This document shows positions 23,557 through 34,846 of a stretch of DNA of 64,000 nt, piece after piece. Positions within the stretch are counted from its first letter, which is position 1. Each line of letters begins with the position of its first letter. The stretch lies in NCBI GenBank assembly GCA_002104895.1, contig MCFG01000143.1:28501-92500 (forward strand). The letters run 5' to 3'. Made by a program: the position numbers and the translations under genes. The DNA is from Anaeromyces robustus. Its lineage: Eukaryota > Neocallimastigomycota > Neocallimastigomycetes > Neocallimastigales > Neocallimastigaceae. The notes beneath the pieces are model-generated. The model saw only the letters and a program-made list of their open reading frames with translations. It was not told the DNA's origin and made no database searches.

Positions 23557-24399
23557 TTATGATATAAATTTTCTTAAAAAATCAAAGTTATGTTTTAATA
23601 AAAGATTATGATAATAATAAATAGGACTATGGAAATATTTAATCAATGTTTCACCTCTAAGGTATTTTTTATGTTTATTTACAGTTTCAATTTTAGCCAT
23701 ATCTTCTTTAGTTAATACAAAATCAAAAATATTAAAGTTATCTCTTATATGATCAACATTTTTACTACCTGGAATAACAAGAAATCCCATTTGAATATGC
23801 CATTTAAGAATAATTTGGGCATTAGTTTTGTTATATTTTTTAGCTAATTCTGTAAAAACAGTTTCATTAATTAATTTAGCATCCCCTTAACCTAATGGGA
23901 ACCAACTCATAATTTTTATATTTTTTGGTTCTGTAACTTTTCTCAATTCTTCTTGTGTATAATATGGATGACATTCAACTTGATTAACTTGTGGAATATA
24001 TTCACAATTAGCTAAAATTTCTTCAATATGTTTTCCTTCAAAATTAGAAATACCAATAGCCTTAATTTTACCTTCTTTGTAAGCCTTTTCTAATAATTTA
24101 TAACCGGCCATATAATTACCGGCTGGTTGATGAAGGAATAAAAGATCAATATAATCTAAACCTAATCTTTGTAAAGATTCTTCAACAGCATTTTCATTTT
24201 CAAAATCACATGGCCATAATTTAGTAGAAACAAAAATTTCTTCTCTTTTTACACCTGATTCTTTAATTGCACGACCAACAGCTTCTTCATTAAAATAAAG
24301 ATGTGCTGTATCAACTAATCTGTAACCCATTTGTAAAGCTTGTTTAACACTTCTTTCAGCATCTTCTGATTTAATTAAATATGTTCCAATACCAATATT
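23557..24399 (-). pseudogene. Aldo-keto reductase with one premature stop and no N-terminal start
   Basis: NAD(P)H-dependent carbonyl reductase of the bacterial 2,5-diketo-gluconate reductase type. Reading leftward, the frame opens at about 24399 (NIGIGTYLIKSEDAE), has ATG at 24328-24330 (MGYRLVDTAHLYFNEE), meets TAA at 23887-23889 after WFPLG, and continues in the same frame (GDAKLINETVF, then IPGSKNVDHIRDNF) to 23557. Catalytic Asp and Tyr (DTAHLY), Lys (STKLW) and His (LFLHQP) are all present. Only about ten N-terminal residues are missing and no in-frame ATG precedes them; an upstream exon is possible. Length otherwise fits the family (about 280 residues). Either a recently silenced gene or one base miscalled. 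Confidence 0.8.
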
Positions 24400-24409
24400 T
24401 CATAAATTA

Positions 24410-26620
24410 TCAAAACAATAAATCAATAACTATTTTAATCTTTCTTTTTTTTTTTTTTGTTTTGTATTTAAACTTATATCTGTATACAATTACAAATATA
24501 AAGTACAATATTAATATAATGGATCATAAACAATAAATAGTTATTAAATAAATACCGATAAAGGAAAATGTATTAGATATCAGATATTCATTATTAATTG
24601 TATTATTATATTGTTATATTAATATTATGTTTTTTTTATCGTGTAAATTTTTTAATTATTATATTTTTATGAATACAATTTATTGTTTTGTTTCTTTATT
24701 ATCATTTAGTGAAATTGATTAATTAAAAATTTTTAATATAAATTATAATAATATAAAATAAATAATATATTTGTTTGGCTTATGATTATATATTAAGGGA
24801 TTCATTCATACCTAAAAAGTTAAATAAGAATTACAAGGCTTCTGATACATTTATGTAATAACATATTGTAAATCTATATAAAAAAATATAAAATTTATTA
24901 AAAACTTTTAAGAACAAAAAAATTTTTTATTATTATTTTTAATATTTTTTATATTTTATTTTATGTACTACTAGAATTTTGTTTTTTTTAATCAGTTTTA
25001 TTTTTAATAATTATACATAATATAATAGATATTAATATTATAATATTATATAGATATAAATATAAATAAATTATGGAAAAAGCTTCATCCATAGATGTTT
25101 ATTTCATCCATAGATTTTGTTTCCTTTTCAAACTATTTTAAATATTATAAGTTAACTTTATATCAATTATTTAATATTATATAGAGAAATATGTATTTTA
25201 CATTCATATTGCATTAAATTTATATAAATTATAATATATATTCAAAATATGCTAATTATTAACAAAATAAAAGTAAAAGATATTATCTATATCTATTAAT
25301 AATTTTATTCAAATACTATTAATATATTTATTGTGAAAGATATTAATAAATAATGATATTAATAAATAATGTTTTATTTAAATATATTAAATCTTAGGAT
25401 GTTTTTATTGCTTAGATATTAAATTTAAAATTAAAAAAAAAAAAAAAAAAAAGTCATATTTTTAGTCAAAAAATAAATTAAATCTAGAAAAAAAAATAAT
25501 TTAATAATTATAAATATATGATATATATGATAATATATAAAATGATATAAATTTTTAACATTAAATATTATTTTATCAAATGAACAATAGTTTGAACGGA
25601 TGTTTTATAATTAATGTTTATTAATTATTATTATTATTATTATTTTTTTATAGGAAAAAAGAAAAAAAATCAAATATAATATAATATAATATAATATAAT
25701 ATAATATAATATTTATTAAATAATGTTTTTAGATGGTGTACAATTTTTTTTCAATATTAAATTAAAAAGGAGATAATTGTTTTTTTTTATATTTTTTGTT
25801 TATTTTATAATTTATCAATGATTTTTTTTAATATTTACCTTAATTAAAACTTTCAAAGAAGTGGAAAAATTAATATAATTAAAAAATTTAAATAATTTTT
25901 TATGCTTAGAGAATATTCAAATTGATTCTATAATATATATAAATGTGAAAAAAAAATTTATTTGTATTTTGTATTTTATTTTTTTTTTATAAAAATATCT
26001 TGAACACACATTTAAAAAAAAAAAAAAATTTTTTTTATGTCTCATTATTTATTAATATTTAATTGATATATCTTAAATATATATAAAATATAAAATGATA
26101 GGTATATATTATAAATATTTTAAAAAAGGATTTAATTGAAAAAAAATAAATACAGTCATTTTTCATTTTTTTTTTTTTTTCATAACTATATATATTATAT
26201 ATTATATATTATAGATTTTAAAATAATATAATTTTTTTAAAAAGCATAAATAATATTTATTATATTTTAGATAAATATTTTTATGAATTATTATATTAAA
26301 AAGTAAAAAAAAAAAAAAAAAAACAATTTTATAGACAATAATATTTATTATTTTATTAAATATTTAAATATTAACTTATTTTAATAATAATTATAATAAT
26401 AAATTTAAAAAATAATAAAAAAATTTTTTTTCAAAATTTTTTCAATAGAAAAAGAAATATTTAATTATATTTTAAATCTTTTATAGAATAATTATAATTA
26501 TATTAAAAAATTCATTGAGACATTAATATTTACTATTTTATTAAATATTTAAATATTAAAACTAATTTAATAATAATTATCAATAGACATTTATATTTAT
26601 ACTAATAAAAATTGTAAAAA
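24410..26620. other. AT-rich intergenic DNA, no gene seen
   Basis: Poly-A, poly-T and an (ATAAT)n microsatellite at about 25676-25712, plus a short repeated phrase (catccatagat) near 25090-25115. No supported frame. Confidence 0.5.
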
Positions 26621-26622
26621 AA

Positions 26623-26780
26623 AAGCATTTAATATTAATAATAATTATCAATAAACATTTAATATTAATAATAATTATCAATAAACAGTTAATATTAATA
26701 ATAATTATCAATAAACAGTTAATATTAATAATAATTATCAATAAACAGTTAATATTAATACTAATAAATATAAATAAACA
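26623..26780. repeat. 30-bp tandem array directly upstream of the rightward NRPS
   Basis: About five copies of aatattaataataattatca followed by ataaacagtt. It ends some 35 bp before the ATG at 26814, so it lies in the promoter or 5' leader of that gene. Copy-number change would alter the leader length. Confidence 0.85.
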
Positions 26781-26813
26781 TTTATTTTAATAATAATTTC
26801 AAATCATACAAAT

Positions 26814-28349
26814 ATGAACTCATTAATTCTTGATAGTAAAAATAAATATCAAGCTTCTCTTACTCAATCATCTATATATTTTTCATATATGGATGATAAA
26901 GAAAAACTTAATTGTAATATTTATAGAAAATTTATTTTTAAAAATAATGTTAACGTTTTAAAGTTAAGGAAAGGTTTTGAAGAAATTTTTAAAAAATATG
27001 ATATTTTAAGAACTAAATTTATTGTTCGTAAAATCAATAATGAAAGTAAACTCTTTGTTATTATTGATAATGAAAGCTCCATTAATTTTGAAAATTATTC
27101 ATATGAAAATATGAATTCTTTTATTAGACCTTATAATTTATCGGAAGCTCCCTTAATTAGAGTGGGTTTTATTAAAAATGAAATTTTATTAATCGATGCT
27201 CATAGAATAATTGTTGATGATATTTCTATCGAATTATTAATTCATGAATTAATTGCTTATTATGAAGATGAATTTTTAACTCCTTCTTTAATTCAATTCA
27301 GTGAATATATTATTAATAATAGTGAAACATTTAATAAAAAAATTTTTAGTAATGAATATAAGTATATTGTAGATTTATTTGATTGTGAATATAACGTATT
27401 AACATTTTCTGAAAAGGATAAATATGGAATTAATAAATCAAATATCAGTTTATTAACAAAAAAGACTTTATCTATTGATGGTGAGGATTATAAGATTATT
27501 AATGATTATATTAAATTTAATAATTTGAATCCAAAATTATTTTTTATTAGTATTTATTGTTTTGTTTTGTTTAAATACAGTAATCAAGAATTTATTTATA
27601 CTTCATTTATTAATAATGGTAAAGACCGTCACCTAAATAAAGCATTAGGTATGTTTACTAAAATTCAACCAATTATAGTAAAATATAATAATAATAAATG
27701 TTTATTTAGTGATATCGTCAAAGAAATCTATAATCATTTCCAATTTTATGAAAATAATGATATTTCGTATTCTGAATTATTGGATTCATTATTAAATTTA
27801 TTACCAGTAAATAATTGTTTTATTTTTGAAGTAGATAATTCATTAAAAAATAAAAACTGTAAGATTTTTGAAAATCAAGATAATAAAGAAGATGAAGATA
27901 ACTTTAATTTATTTTTAAATAAACTTTATCAATTTAGTTTAATTTTCAAGGTTAGAGATTGTCAAGATCAATACTTGATTACTATTGATTATTGTCAGGA
28001 GATGTATGATGATTATTTAATTCAAAATATTTTGAATAGTTGCTTAGAAGTCATTAAAAATAAAGATCTTTTATACCAAAATATTCATGAAATTGAATTT
28101 ATTGATCCTCAAGAAAAAAATAGAATTATTGAACATTTTAATTCTGATAAATGTGAATTTATTAATGTTCCCTATCATGTATATTTCCAAAAAATCGTCA
28201 AAGAAGTTCCTAATCAATGTGCTATTATTTTTGAAAATAATAAAATTTCGTATAAAAAGTTAGACGAAATGAGTAATTCATTAGCTTATTTTTTAAGAAA
28301 TAAAGGTGTTCAATATAATGAAATAATTCCATTAATTTGTGATCGATAA
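26814..28349 (+). CDS. NRPS piece 1: starter C domain and beginning of A1
   Basis: 511 codons from ATG 26814, the only sensible start, just after the 30-bp array. Residues 1-440 form a condensation-type domain. The active-site motif reads HRIIVDD (from 27201, residue 130), with Arg for the catalytic second His and Asp for Gly. From about residue 455 an adenylation domain starts (KLDEMSNSLAYFLR). The frame ends at DR-stop, where the equivalent block in other modules continues, so a small indel is likely at about 28345-28355. Confidence 0.8.
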   Translation: MNSLILDSKNKYQASLTQSSIYFSYMDDKEKLNCNIYRKFIFKNNVNVLKLRKGFEEIFKKYDILRTKFIVRKINNESKLFVIIDNESSINFENYSYENMNSFIRPYNLSEAPLIRVGFIKNEILLIDAHRIIVDDISIELLIHELIAYYEDEFLTPSLIQFSEYIINNSETFNKKIFSNEYKYIVDLFDCEYNVLTFSEKDKYGINKSNISLLTKKTLSIDGEDYKIINDYIKFNNLNPKLFFISIYCFVLFKYSNQEFIYTSFINNGKDRHLNKALGMFTKIQPIIVKYNNNKCLFSDIVKEIYNHFQFYENNDISYSELLDSLLNLLPVNNCFIFEVDNSLKNKNCKIFENQDNKEDEDNFNLFLNKLYQFSLIFKVRDCQDQYLITIDYCQEMYDDYLIQNILNSCLEVIKNKDLLYQNIHEIEFIDPQEKNRIIEHFNSDKCEFINVPYHVYFQKIVKEVPNQCAIIFENNKISYKKLDEMSNSLAYFLRNKGVQYNEIIPLICDR

Positions 28350-28381
28350 ATATATATTATATTATTGCTGTTCTTGCAGTT

Positions 28382-31300
28382 ATGAAAGCTGGAGGTGCTT
28401 TCGTATTTATTGATCCATCATATCCAATAGATCGTATTACTTATATGGTCAATGAAGTAAAAGCTAAAATTATTTTGAAATGTATTAATGGTGATGATGA
28501 TGATAATGGAAGTAAATTATTATTAAAGAATGAAAATAATATTTATGAATATAATTTGAAAGAACATGACTACCATCAAAATATTACTGAGATAGCCAAT
28601 ATTAATAAATATACTGATATTTCTTGTGTGTTTTTCACTTCTGGTACTACTGGCCAACCAAAAGGAATATTAATTACTCATTATAATTTTATTAATTTTT
28701 GTGTTTATAGTTTAAAAAGAATTGAATTTAGTAATATTTTAGCATTCACTCCATTTTCATTTAATATTTCAATTATTGAAATATTTTTACCTTTAATTAC
28801 GAGAAAAATAGTTTCTTTATGTAATAATAATGAATTTAATAATCCAGAATTATTGGATAATATTATTAAAAAATATTCTCTAGAAGTATTTGCTCTTCCA
28901 CCAACTAGAATTAAGTATTATATAACAAATGAAAACTTCAGGAATGCTATATATAACGTTAAAAATATTGGCTTTGGTGGTGAAGGAGTTACTGTCGACT
29001 TTTTACAAAATATTATGAAATATACAAAAGCAAAATTGTTTTGTGGTTATGGTTCAACTGAAACCACTTCTATGTGTACTATGGAATATATTAATCGTGA
29101 AGATATTATTAATGGTAAGACAATCACTATTGGTAAAACAAATTTTAATTATAGGATTTATATCTTAGATAAACATTTAAAACCAGTACCAGTAGGAACA
29201 GAGGGTCAAATTTTCGTTGGTGGATATAGTCTCAGTATAGGTTATTTAAATATGGAACAATTAACTAAAGAAAAATTTATTGATTGTCCTTTCGAGAAAA
29301 ACACAAAAATGTATAATACTGGTGATATTGGCAAATGGACTAATGATGGTAAAATAATTTATTTAGGAAGAGAAGATTTTCAAGTCAAAATTCATGGTCA
29401 AAGAATTGAATTATATGAAATTGAAAATAAAATTAAGGAAATAGAAGGAATTTCGTATACAACAGTCATTGATAAAATTAAAAATGACAATGGTGAAAAG
29501 TATTTAATAGGATATTATATTTCATTAAAAAATATCAGTAAAAAATCAATTAGAGATTATTTAAAAAATAAATTACCATTATATATGATTCCAAAGTATT
29601 TTGTTAAAATTGATAAAATCCCAGTAAATGCTTATGGAAAATTGAATAGAAAATTATTACCAGAACCGGATATTAATGATTTATTGATGGAAAATTATGA
29701 AGCTCCTGAAACCCTTATAGAAAAGAAGTTATGTGATATTTTTTGCAAAATATTTAATGTTGATAAAAATAGAATTGGTAAGAATTCAGATTTCTTTGAA
29801 TTGGGTGGTGATAGTTTATTAACCGTTAAAGTTTTAAGCATTATTGAAGAGGAATTTAATATCAAATTAAATATAAAAGATATACTTAAATATTCTATTA
29901 TACAAGAATTAGGTCAATTTATTGAAGAAGTATTATATAACAGTGATAATAAAAATGAGGCTTTTAAATTGGAAAAAATTGAAAAACGAGATGAAAAAGA
30001 ATTTCCAATAACATCACAACAACTAGGTATCTATATTGATTCAATTAAAAATCCAAATAGTATAATTTATAATAATCCAATCGCCTTCCGTTTACATAAA
30101 AATGTTGATATTTCTAAAATTAAGGAAGGATTTAATAATATATTTAATAAACAGGAAATATTAAAAAGTAAATATTATGAAAAAGAAATAAATGATAATA
30201 TTGAAATTTATGGTATTATTGATGAAGAATGTATTCTTATTTTTGAATCTTATACTTATGAAAATGCTCAATCATTTATAAGACCATTTGTTCTTTCTAA
30301 GGCACCATTAATAAGAGTTGGTTTTATTAAGGATGAAGTATTACTTGTAGATATGCATCATATTATTTCAGATGGTACTACAATGGTATTATTAAAGAAT
30401 GAATTAAATAATTATTATAGGAATGGAGAAGTTAAAGAATTAGAAATTCAATTTAAAGATTATTCTATTTACTTAAATGAACAAAAAAATTCTGATTATT
30501 ATTTAAAACAAATGGAATATTATAGAAAAATGTTTAACTGTGATTATGAATTATTAAATATCTCAAAGAAAAATGATATAGTGAATAATGGAAAGGAAAA
30601 CATTGAAAATATTAAAAATATTGAAGAAGAGAGAAAATGTATTTGCAGTAATATTATTAATAAGGAATTAAGTGAAAATATTGAAAAATTTACTAAAAAT
30701 AATAAGATAAGTAAAACATCATTTTTCCTTAGTATTTATAGTAATGTCTTATCAAAATATAGTGGTCAAAATGAAATTTATACTTCTATAATGATTACAA
30801 ATAGAAATAATCGTTATGTTAATGATATGGTGGGAATGTTTGTGACAACTCTACCTTTACTCTTAAAAAATAATAATGATGAAACAAGCTTTTTACAAAA
30901 TATTAAGAACAATATGAATATGTTAATGGATATTTATCAGCATTCAGATATTTCATTTTCCGAATTATTAAATACTTTGAAATTAAAGAAAGTTAATAAC
31001 TCATTTATTTATCAACCAAAAACTATATTTAATATCGATTCTGATGATGAACTCTTTGAGAGTTATAAATATTTAAGTTCAAATTTTGAAGTCAATACTT
31101 CAATTTTAAGAAATAATGATACGAAATTTGATATAACACTTTTTATATATGAAAATAATGATGATTATTATATTTCATTAGAATTTAACAGTGAATTATA
31201 TGAATTTCATTTAATGGATCAAATTCTTAATAGTTATATTGCAGTAATTAAAAATATTTATCAATATCAACAAAATATTAATAGCATCGAATATATTACT

Positions 31301-31648
31301 GATAATGATAAAGAAATAATTCTTAAAAAATTTAATTTTGATATCAATGTTGAAGGATGTGATAAATTTTATCATGAAGAATTTAGTAAAATGGCAAATC
31401 AATATCCTGATAAATGTGCAGTTGTTTATAATGATTTAAGAACTACGTATAGAGAATTGAACGAAATTAGTAATTCATTAGGTCATTATATTAGAGAAAA
31501 TGGTATTGGAAGAAATGATATTATTCCAATTATAAGTGATCGTTCTCCATACTATATTATTAGTATGATTTCAATTTCTAAAGCAGGTGGAGCCTTCTTA
31601 CCAATTGATCCAAAATTACCTATTGAACGTATTCAATTTATTTTATAA
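28382..31648 (+). CDS. NRPS piece 2: A1-T1-C2 and beginning of A2
   Basis: 1,088 codons. A1 has FTSGTTGQPKG, GYGSTETT and GDIGKWTNDG but Asn (28763-28765) at the position of Asp235. T1 has GGDSLLTVKV near 29800. C2 has an intact MHHIISDG near 30355. A2 begins at about 31390 with the DKCAVVYNDL block. It ends at TAA 31646-31648 exactly where a near-identical module at 43.5 kb reads GAA, so this is a nonsense change. The listed ATG (28382) is internal to A1, not a true start. Confidence 0.85.
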   Translation: MKAGGAFVFIDPSYPIDRITYMVNEVKAKIILKCINGDDDDNGSKLLLKNENNIYEYNLKEHDYHQNITEIANINKYTDISCVFFTSGTTGQPKGILITHYNFINFCVYSLKRIEFSNILAFTPFSFNISIIEIFLPLITRKIVSLCNNNEFNNPELLDNIIKKYSLEVFALPPTRIKYYITNENFRNAIYNVKNIGFGGEGVTVDFLQNIMKYTKAKLFCGYGSTETTSMCTMEYINREDIINGKTITIGKTNFNYRIYILDKHLKPVPVGTEGQIFVGGYSLSIGYLNMEQLTKEKFIDCPFEKNTKMYNTGDIGKWTNDGKIIYLGREDFQVKIHGQRIELYEIENKIKEIEGISYTTVIDKIKNDNGEKYLIGYYISLKNISKKSIRDYLKNKLPLYMIPKYFVKIDKIPVNAYGKLNRKLLPEPDINDLLMENYEAPETLIEKKLCDIFCKIFNVDKNRIGKNSDFFELGGDSLLTVKVLSIIEEEFNIKLNIKDILKYSIIQELGQFIEEVLYNSDNKNEAFKLEKIEKRDEKEFPITSQQLGIYIDSIKNPNSIIYNNPIAFRLHKNVDISKIKEGFNNIFNKQEILKSKYYEKEINDNIEIYGIIDEECILIFESYTYENAQSFIRPFVLSKAPLIRVGFIKDEVLLVDMHHIISDGTTMVLLKNELNNYYRNGEVKELEIQFKDYSIYLNEQKNSDYYLKQMEYYRKMFNCDYELLNISKKNDIVNNGKENIENIKNIEEERKCICSNIINKELSENIEKFTKNNKISKTSFFLSIYSNVLSKYSGQNEIYTSIMITNRNNRYVNDMVGMFVTTLPLLLKNNNDETSFLQNIKNNMNMLMDIYQHSDISFSELLNTLKLKKVNNSFIYQPKTIFNIDSDDELFESYKYLSSNFEVNTSILRNNDTKFDITLFIYENNDDYYISLEFNSELYEFHLMDQILNSYIAVIKNIYQYQQNINSIEYITDNDKEIILKKFNFDINVEGCDKFYHEEFSKMANQYPDKCAVVYNDLRTTYRELNEISNSLGHYIRENGIGRNDIIPIISDRSPYYIISMISISKAGGAFLPIDPKLPIERIQFIL

Positions 31649-31663
31649 GAAGTCAATCCAAAA

Positions 31664-32164
31664 ATGATTTTATATAGTAATAATCAAAATATAATTGTTG
31701 AATTATTACATTTAAATGAAAATTATAGAGTATATGATGTTCAAAAGCATAATTATGAATTAAATATTGAGTCCATTGATAATATAAATAAACCAGATGA
31801 TATATGCTATGTATTATTTACATCTGGTACCACAGGTAAACCAAAAGGAGCATTAATTACTCATTTTAATATCTATAATAATTTAAGATCTTACGATTTC
31901 AATGGTAACTGTGATGATCATTTATGTTTATATAATTTAATAAAACATGAGAATATAAACAATATTTTAGGTATAACCAATTTTTCATTTGATATTGCTA
32001 ATAATGAAATAACATTTAGTTTAATTCATGGATATACCACTGTATTAGTAGATGAAAAAATAAGTGAAGATATTCAATCACTAAGTAAGTATATTATAAA
32101 TAATAATGTTGACATTATTAACACTACACCTACAAGATTTAAATTATTTATGGAAAATGATTAA
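31664..32164 (+). CDS. NRPS piece 3: middle of A2
   Basis: Same frame as the preceding piece, reopened after the stop. It carries [11 protein letters not shown] and FSFDIANNE, so A2 keeps the Asp that A1 lacks. It ends at TAA 32162-32164, where the twin module at 44.0 kb has two GAA codons in a row. Confidence 0.75.
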   Translation: MILYSNNQNIIVELLHLNENYRVYDVQKHNYELNIESIDNINKPDDICYVLFTSGTTGKPKGALITHFNIYNNLRSYDFNGNCDDHLCLYNLIKHENINNILGITNFSFDIANNEITFSLIHGYTTVLVDEKISEDIQSLSKYIINNNVDIINTTPTRFKLFMEND

Positions 32165-32227
32165 TTTAAGCAAACTCTTAAGAATATTAAAGTAGCAATA
32201 TTTTCAGGAGAAGAATTACCATTTAAT

Positions 32228-32875
32228 TTGTGTATAGAAATTCATCAATATTCCAATTGTAAAATTATTAATGGATATGGACCTACTGAATGTTATTTCT
32301 GTTCGTATAAAGAAATTAATGAAAGAGTAGAAAACAAAATTACGATAGGTAAACCAATTTGTAATTACACATTATATGTATTAGATAAATATTTGAAACC
32401 GGTTCCAATTGGAGTTGAAGGCGAAATATTTATTGGAGGATATGGTGTAGGTAAAGGATATCTTAATCGTGAAGAATTAACAAAAGAAAAATTCATTAAT
32501 AATCCATTTAACTATAATGATGATAACCATAATGAAATAATATACAGAACAGGAGATCTTGGAAAATGGACAAGAAATGGAGAAATTGAATATTTAGGAA
32601 GAATTGATTTCCAAGTTAAGATTCATGGACAAAGAGTTGAATTAGATGAAATTGAAAGTATAGTTAATGAGATAAAAGATATTAAACTTGGAGTTGTAAT
32701 TGATAAAAAGAGAGAAAATGGAGAAAAATATTTAGTATGTTATTATCAATTATATGAAAATAATGAAAATGAAATTGATGGAGCTGATATTCGAAAATAT
32801 TTAAAGAATAAATTACCATTATACATGATTCCTAATTATTATAAAAAGATTAATGAAATTAACGATAAGTGGTAA
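32228..32875 (+). CDS. NRPS piece 4: end of A2
   Basis: Still in frame with pieces 2 and 3. Contains GYGPTEC, GEIFIGGYGVGKGYL, GDLGKWTRNG and VKIHGQRVELDEIE. It ends by frameshift near 32862, where a 5-bp stretch present in the twin at about 44722 is missing between short att repeats (slippage-type loss). Confidence 0.75.
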   Translation: MCIEIHQYSNCKIINGYGPTECYFCSYKEINERVENKITIGKPICNYTLYVLDKYLKPVPIGVEGEIFIGGYGVGKGYLNREELTKEKFINNPFNYNDDNHNEIIYRTGDLGKWTRNGEIEYLGRIDFQVKIHGQRVELDEIESIVNEIKDIKLGVVIDKKRENGEKYLVCYYQLYENNENEIDGADIRKYLKNKLPLYMIPNYYKKINEINDKW

Positions 32876-34814
32876 ATTAAATAGAAAAGAATTACCAGAA
32901 ATCGATAATGGAGATATTATTAAGGAGGAATATGCTGCACCAGAAACAGAAACTGAAAAATTAATTTGTCATATTTATAGTAAATTATTTAACATTAATG
33001 AAAATGAAATTGGAAAAACAAGTGATTTCTTTGAATTAGGAGGAGATAGTTTGAATGCTATTAGACTTATTTCTATTTTTGAAAAAGAATTAAATCTTAA
33101 AGAAATATATGAACATTCATTAATAGTTGATTTAAGTAAATATATAGAAGAAATATTAAATAGTGATGATCATTCCAAAGATGTAGAAATAATTAAGAAA
33201 CGTAATAGTAAAGAATTCCCAATTACATCACAACAATTAGGTGTATATATTGATTCAATTAAAAACGAAAATAATATTATATATAATATGCCATCTATAT
33301 TTAAATTAAGTAAAAACGTCAATATTGAAAAGATTAAAGAAGGATTTAATGAAATATTCCAAAATCAAGAAATTCTTAAAACAAAGTATTATTCTAAAGA
33401 AGTCAATGGAAAAGAAGAAATATATGGATTTATTAATGATGAATGTAATTTAGAATTTGAAGAATACACATATGACAATGCTTCAATATTTATTAGTCCA
33501 TTTGATTTATCTAAAGCACCATTAATTCGTATTGGATTTATTGGAAATGACTATTTATTAATCGATACACATCATATTATTTCTGATGGTGCTACTTCAT
33601 TAATTATCATGAATGAATTAAATAAATATTATAATGAAGGAAATATTTCAGAATTAGAAATTCAATATAGTGATTATGCCATTGATATGAAAGAAAAACA
33701 AGATAATGGAATTTATGATAAACAAATTGAATTTTATAGAAAAATGTTTAATACTGAATATGAATTATTAAATATTCCAAAAAGAATAGAAACAGCTTTT
33801 GAGAATGAAGATTACACATTTGATGAATTCGATAATGAAAGTAATAGTGGAAATTGTATAAGTCATATTGACGGATTAACATCATATTCAGTTAATGAAT
33901 ATATTAAATCCAATGGTATAAGTAAAAGTGCATTTTTCATTACAGTATATGGTTATATTTTATCAAAATATAGTGGACAAGATAAAATTTATACTTCCAT
34001 TATTAATGCTAATAGAAATAATCATTATGTTGAAAATATGATAGGTATGTTTGTTAGTACACAATCAGTATTATTAAATTATGATAATAACGAAGTTTCA
34101 TTTAATGAAGTTACTAAACAAAATATGAAATGTTTAATGGAAATATATAATAATCAAGATATCTCATTTTCTGAATTATCTAATACATTGAAATTGAAAA
34201 AACTCAACAATGCATTTGTTTATCAACCAAAAGGTATTTTCACTAATAAATCTAATAATTCTATATTTTCGGAAGAAATTAATGAAGAAATATATTTGAT
34301 GTATGAAAATACTAATGAATTGAATAAAGATATAAATACCAAATTTGATATTACATTCTATATTGTTGAAAAAGATGAAGAGTATTTAATAAATATCAAT
34401 TACAATAAAAAAATATACGAACAATCTACAATGGAAAATATTATGAATAGTTATATTGAAACTATCAAACATATAAATGAATTTAATCAAAATGTAAATA
34501 CAATTGAATATATTATGAAAGAAGAAAAAGAACGTATTCTTTATGAATTTAATAGTAATGAAATAAATTATGAAAAGAATCAACTATTCCATGAAGAATT
34601 CAAAAAAATAGCTCAATTATATCCAAATAAATGTGCCATTGTTTGTAATGATAAAGAAATTACATATTTAGAATTAGATGAAATGTCAAATTCATTAGCA
34701 CACTATTTAAGAAGTCAAAATGTAGGTAGAGGAGACATTATTCCTATTATTAGTGAACGTTTATATTATTATATTATTGCCCTTCTAGGTACATTAAAAT
34801 CAGGAGCAGCTTAG
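32853..34814 (+). CDS. NRPS piece 5: T2-C3 and beginning of A3
   Basis: Real coding content begins at about 32862 (ISGKLNRKELPE). T2 has GGDSLNAIRL near 33036, followed by a 12-bp in-frame shortening relative to other T domains. C3 has THHIISDG near 33570. A3 starts at about 34580 and the frame is lost at SGAA-stop (34814), where sequence of the GGAF block is missing. Confidence 0.8.
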   Translation: MKLTISGKLNRKELPEIDNGDIIKEEYAAPETETEKLICHIYSKLFNINENEIGKTSDFFELGGDSLNAIRLISIFEKELNLKEIYEHSLIVDLSKYIEEILNSDDHSKDVEIIKKRNSKEFPITSQQLGVYIDSIKNENNIIYNMPSIFKLSKNVNIEKIKEGFNEIFQNQEILKTKYYSKEVNGKEEIYGFINDECNLEFEEYTYDNASIFISPFDLSKAPLIRIGFIGNDYLLIDTHHIISDGATSLIIMNELNKYYNEGNISELEIQYSDYAIDMKEKQDNGIYDKQIEFYRKMFNTEYELLNIPKRIETAFENEDYTFDEFDNESNSGNCISHIDGLTSYSVNEYIKSNGISKSAFFITVYGYILSKYSGQDKIYTSIINANRNNHYVENMIGMFVSTQSVLLNYDNNEVSFNEVTKQNMKCLMEIYNNQDISFSELSNTLKLKKLNNAFVYQPKGIFTNKSNNSIFSEEINEEIYLMYENTNELNKDINTKFDITFYIVEKDEEYLININYNKKIYEQSTMENIMNSYIETIKHINEFNQNVNTIEYIMKEEKERILYEFNSNEINYEKNQLFHEEFKKIAQLYPNKCAIVCNDKEITYLELDEMSNSLAHYLRSQNVGRGDIIPIISERLYYYIIALLGTLKSGAA

Positions 34815-34846
34815 ATCCAGATTTCCCTAAAGAACGTATTGAATAC

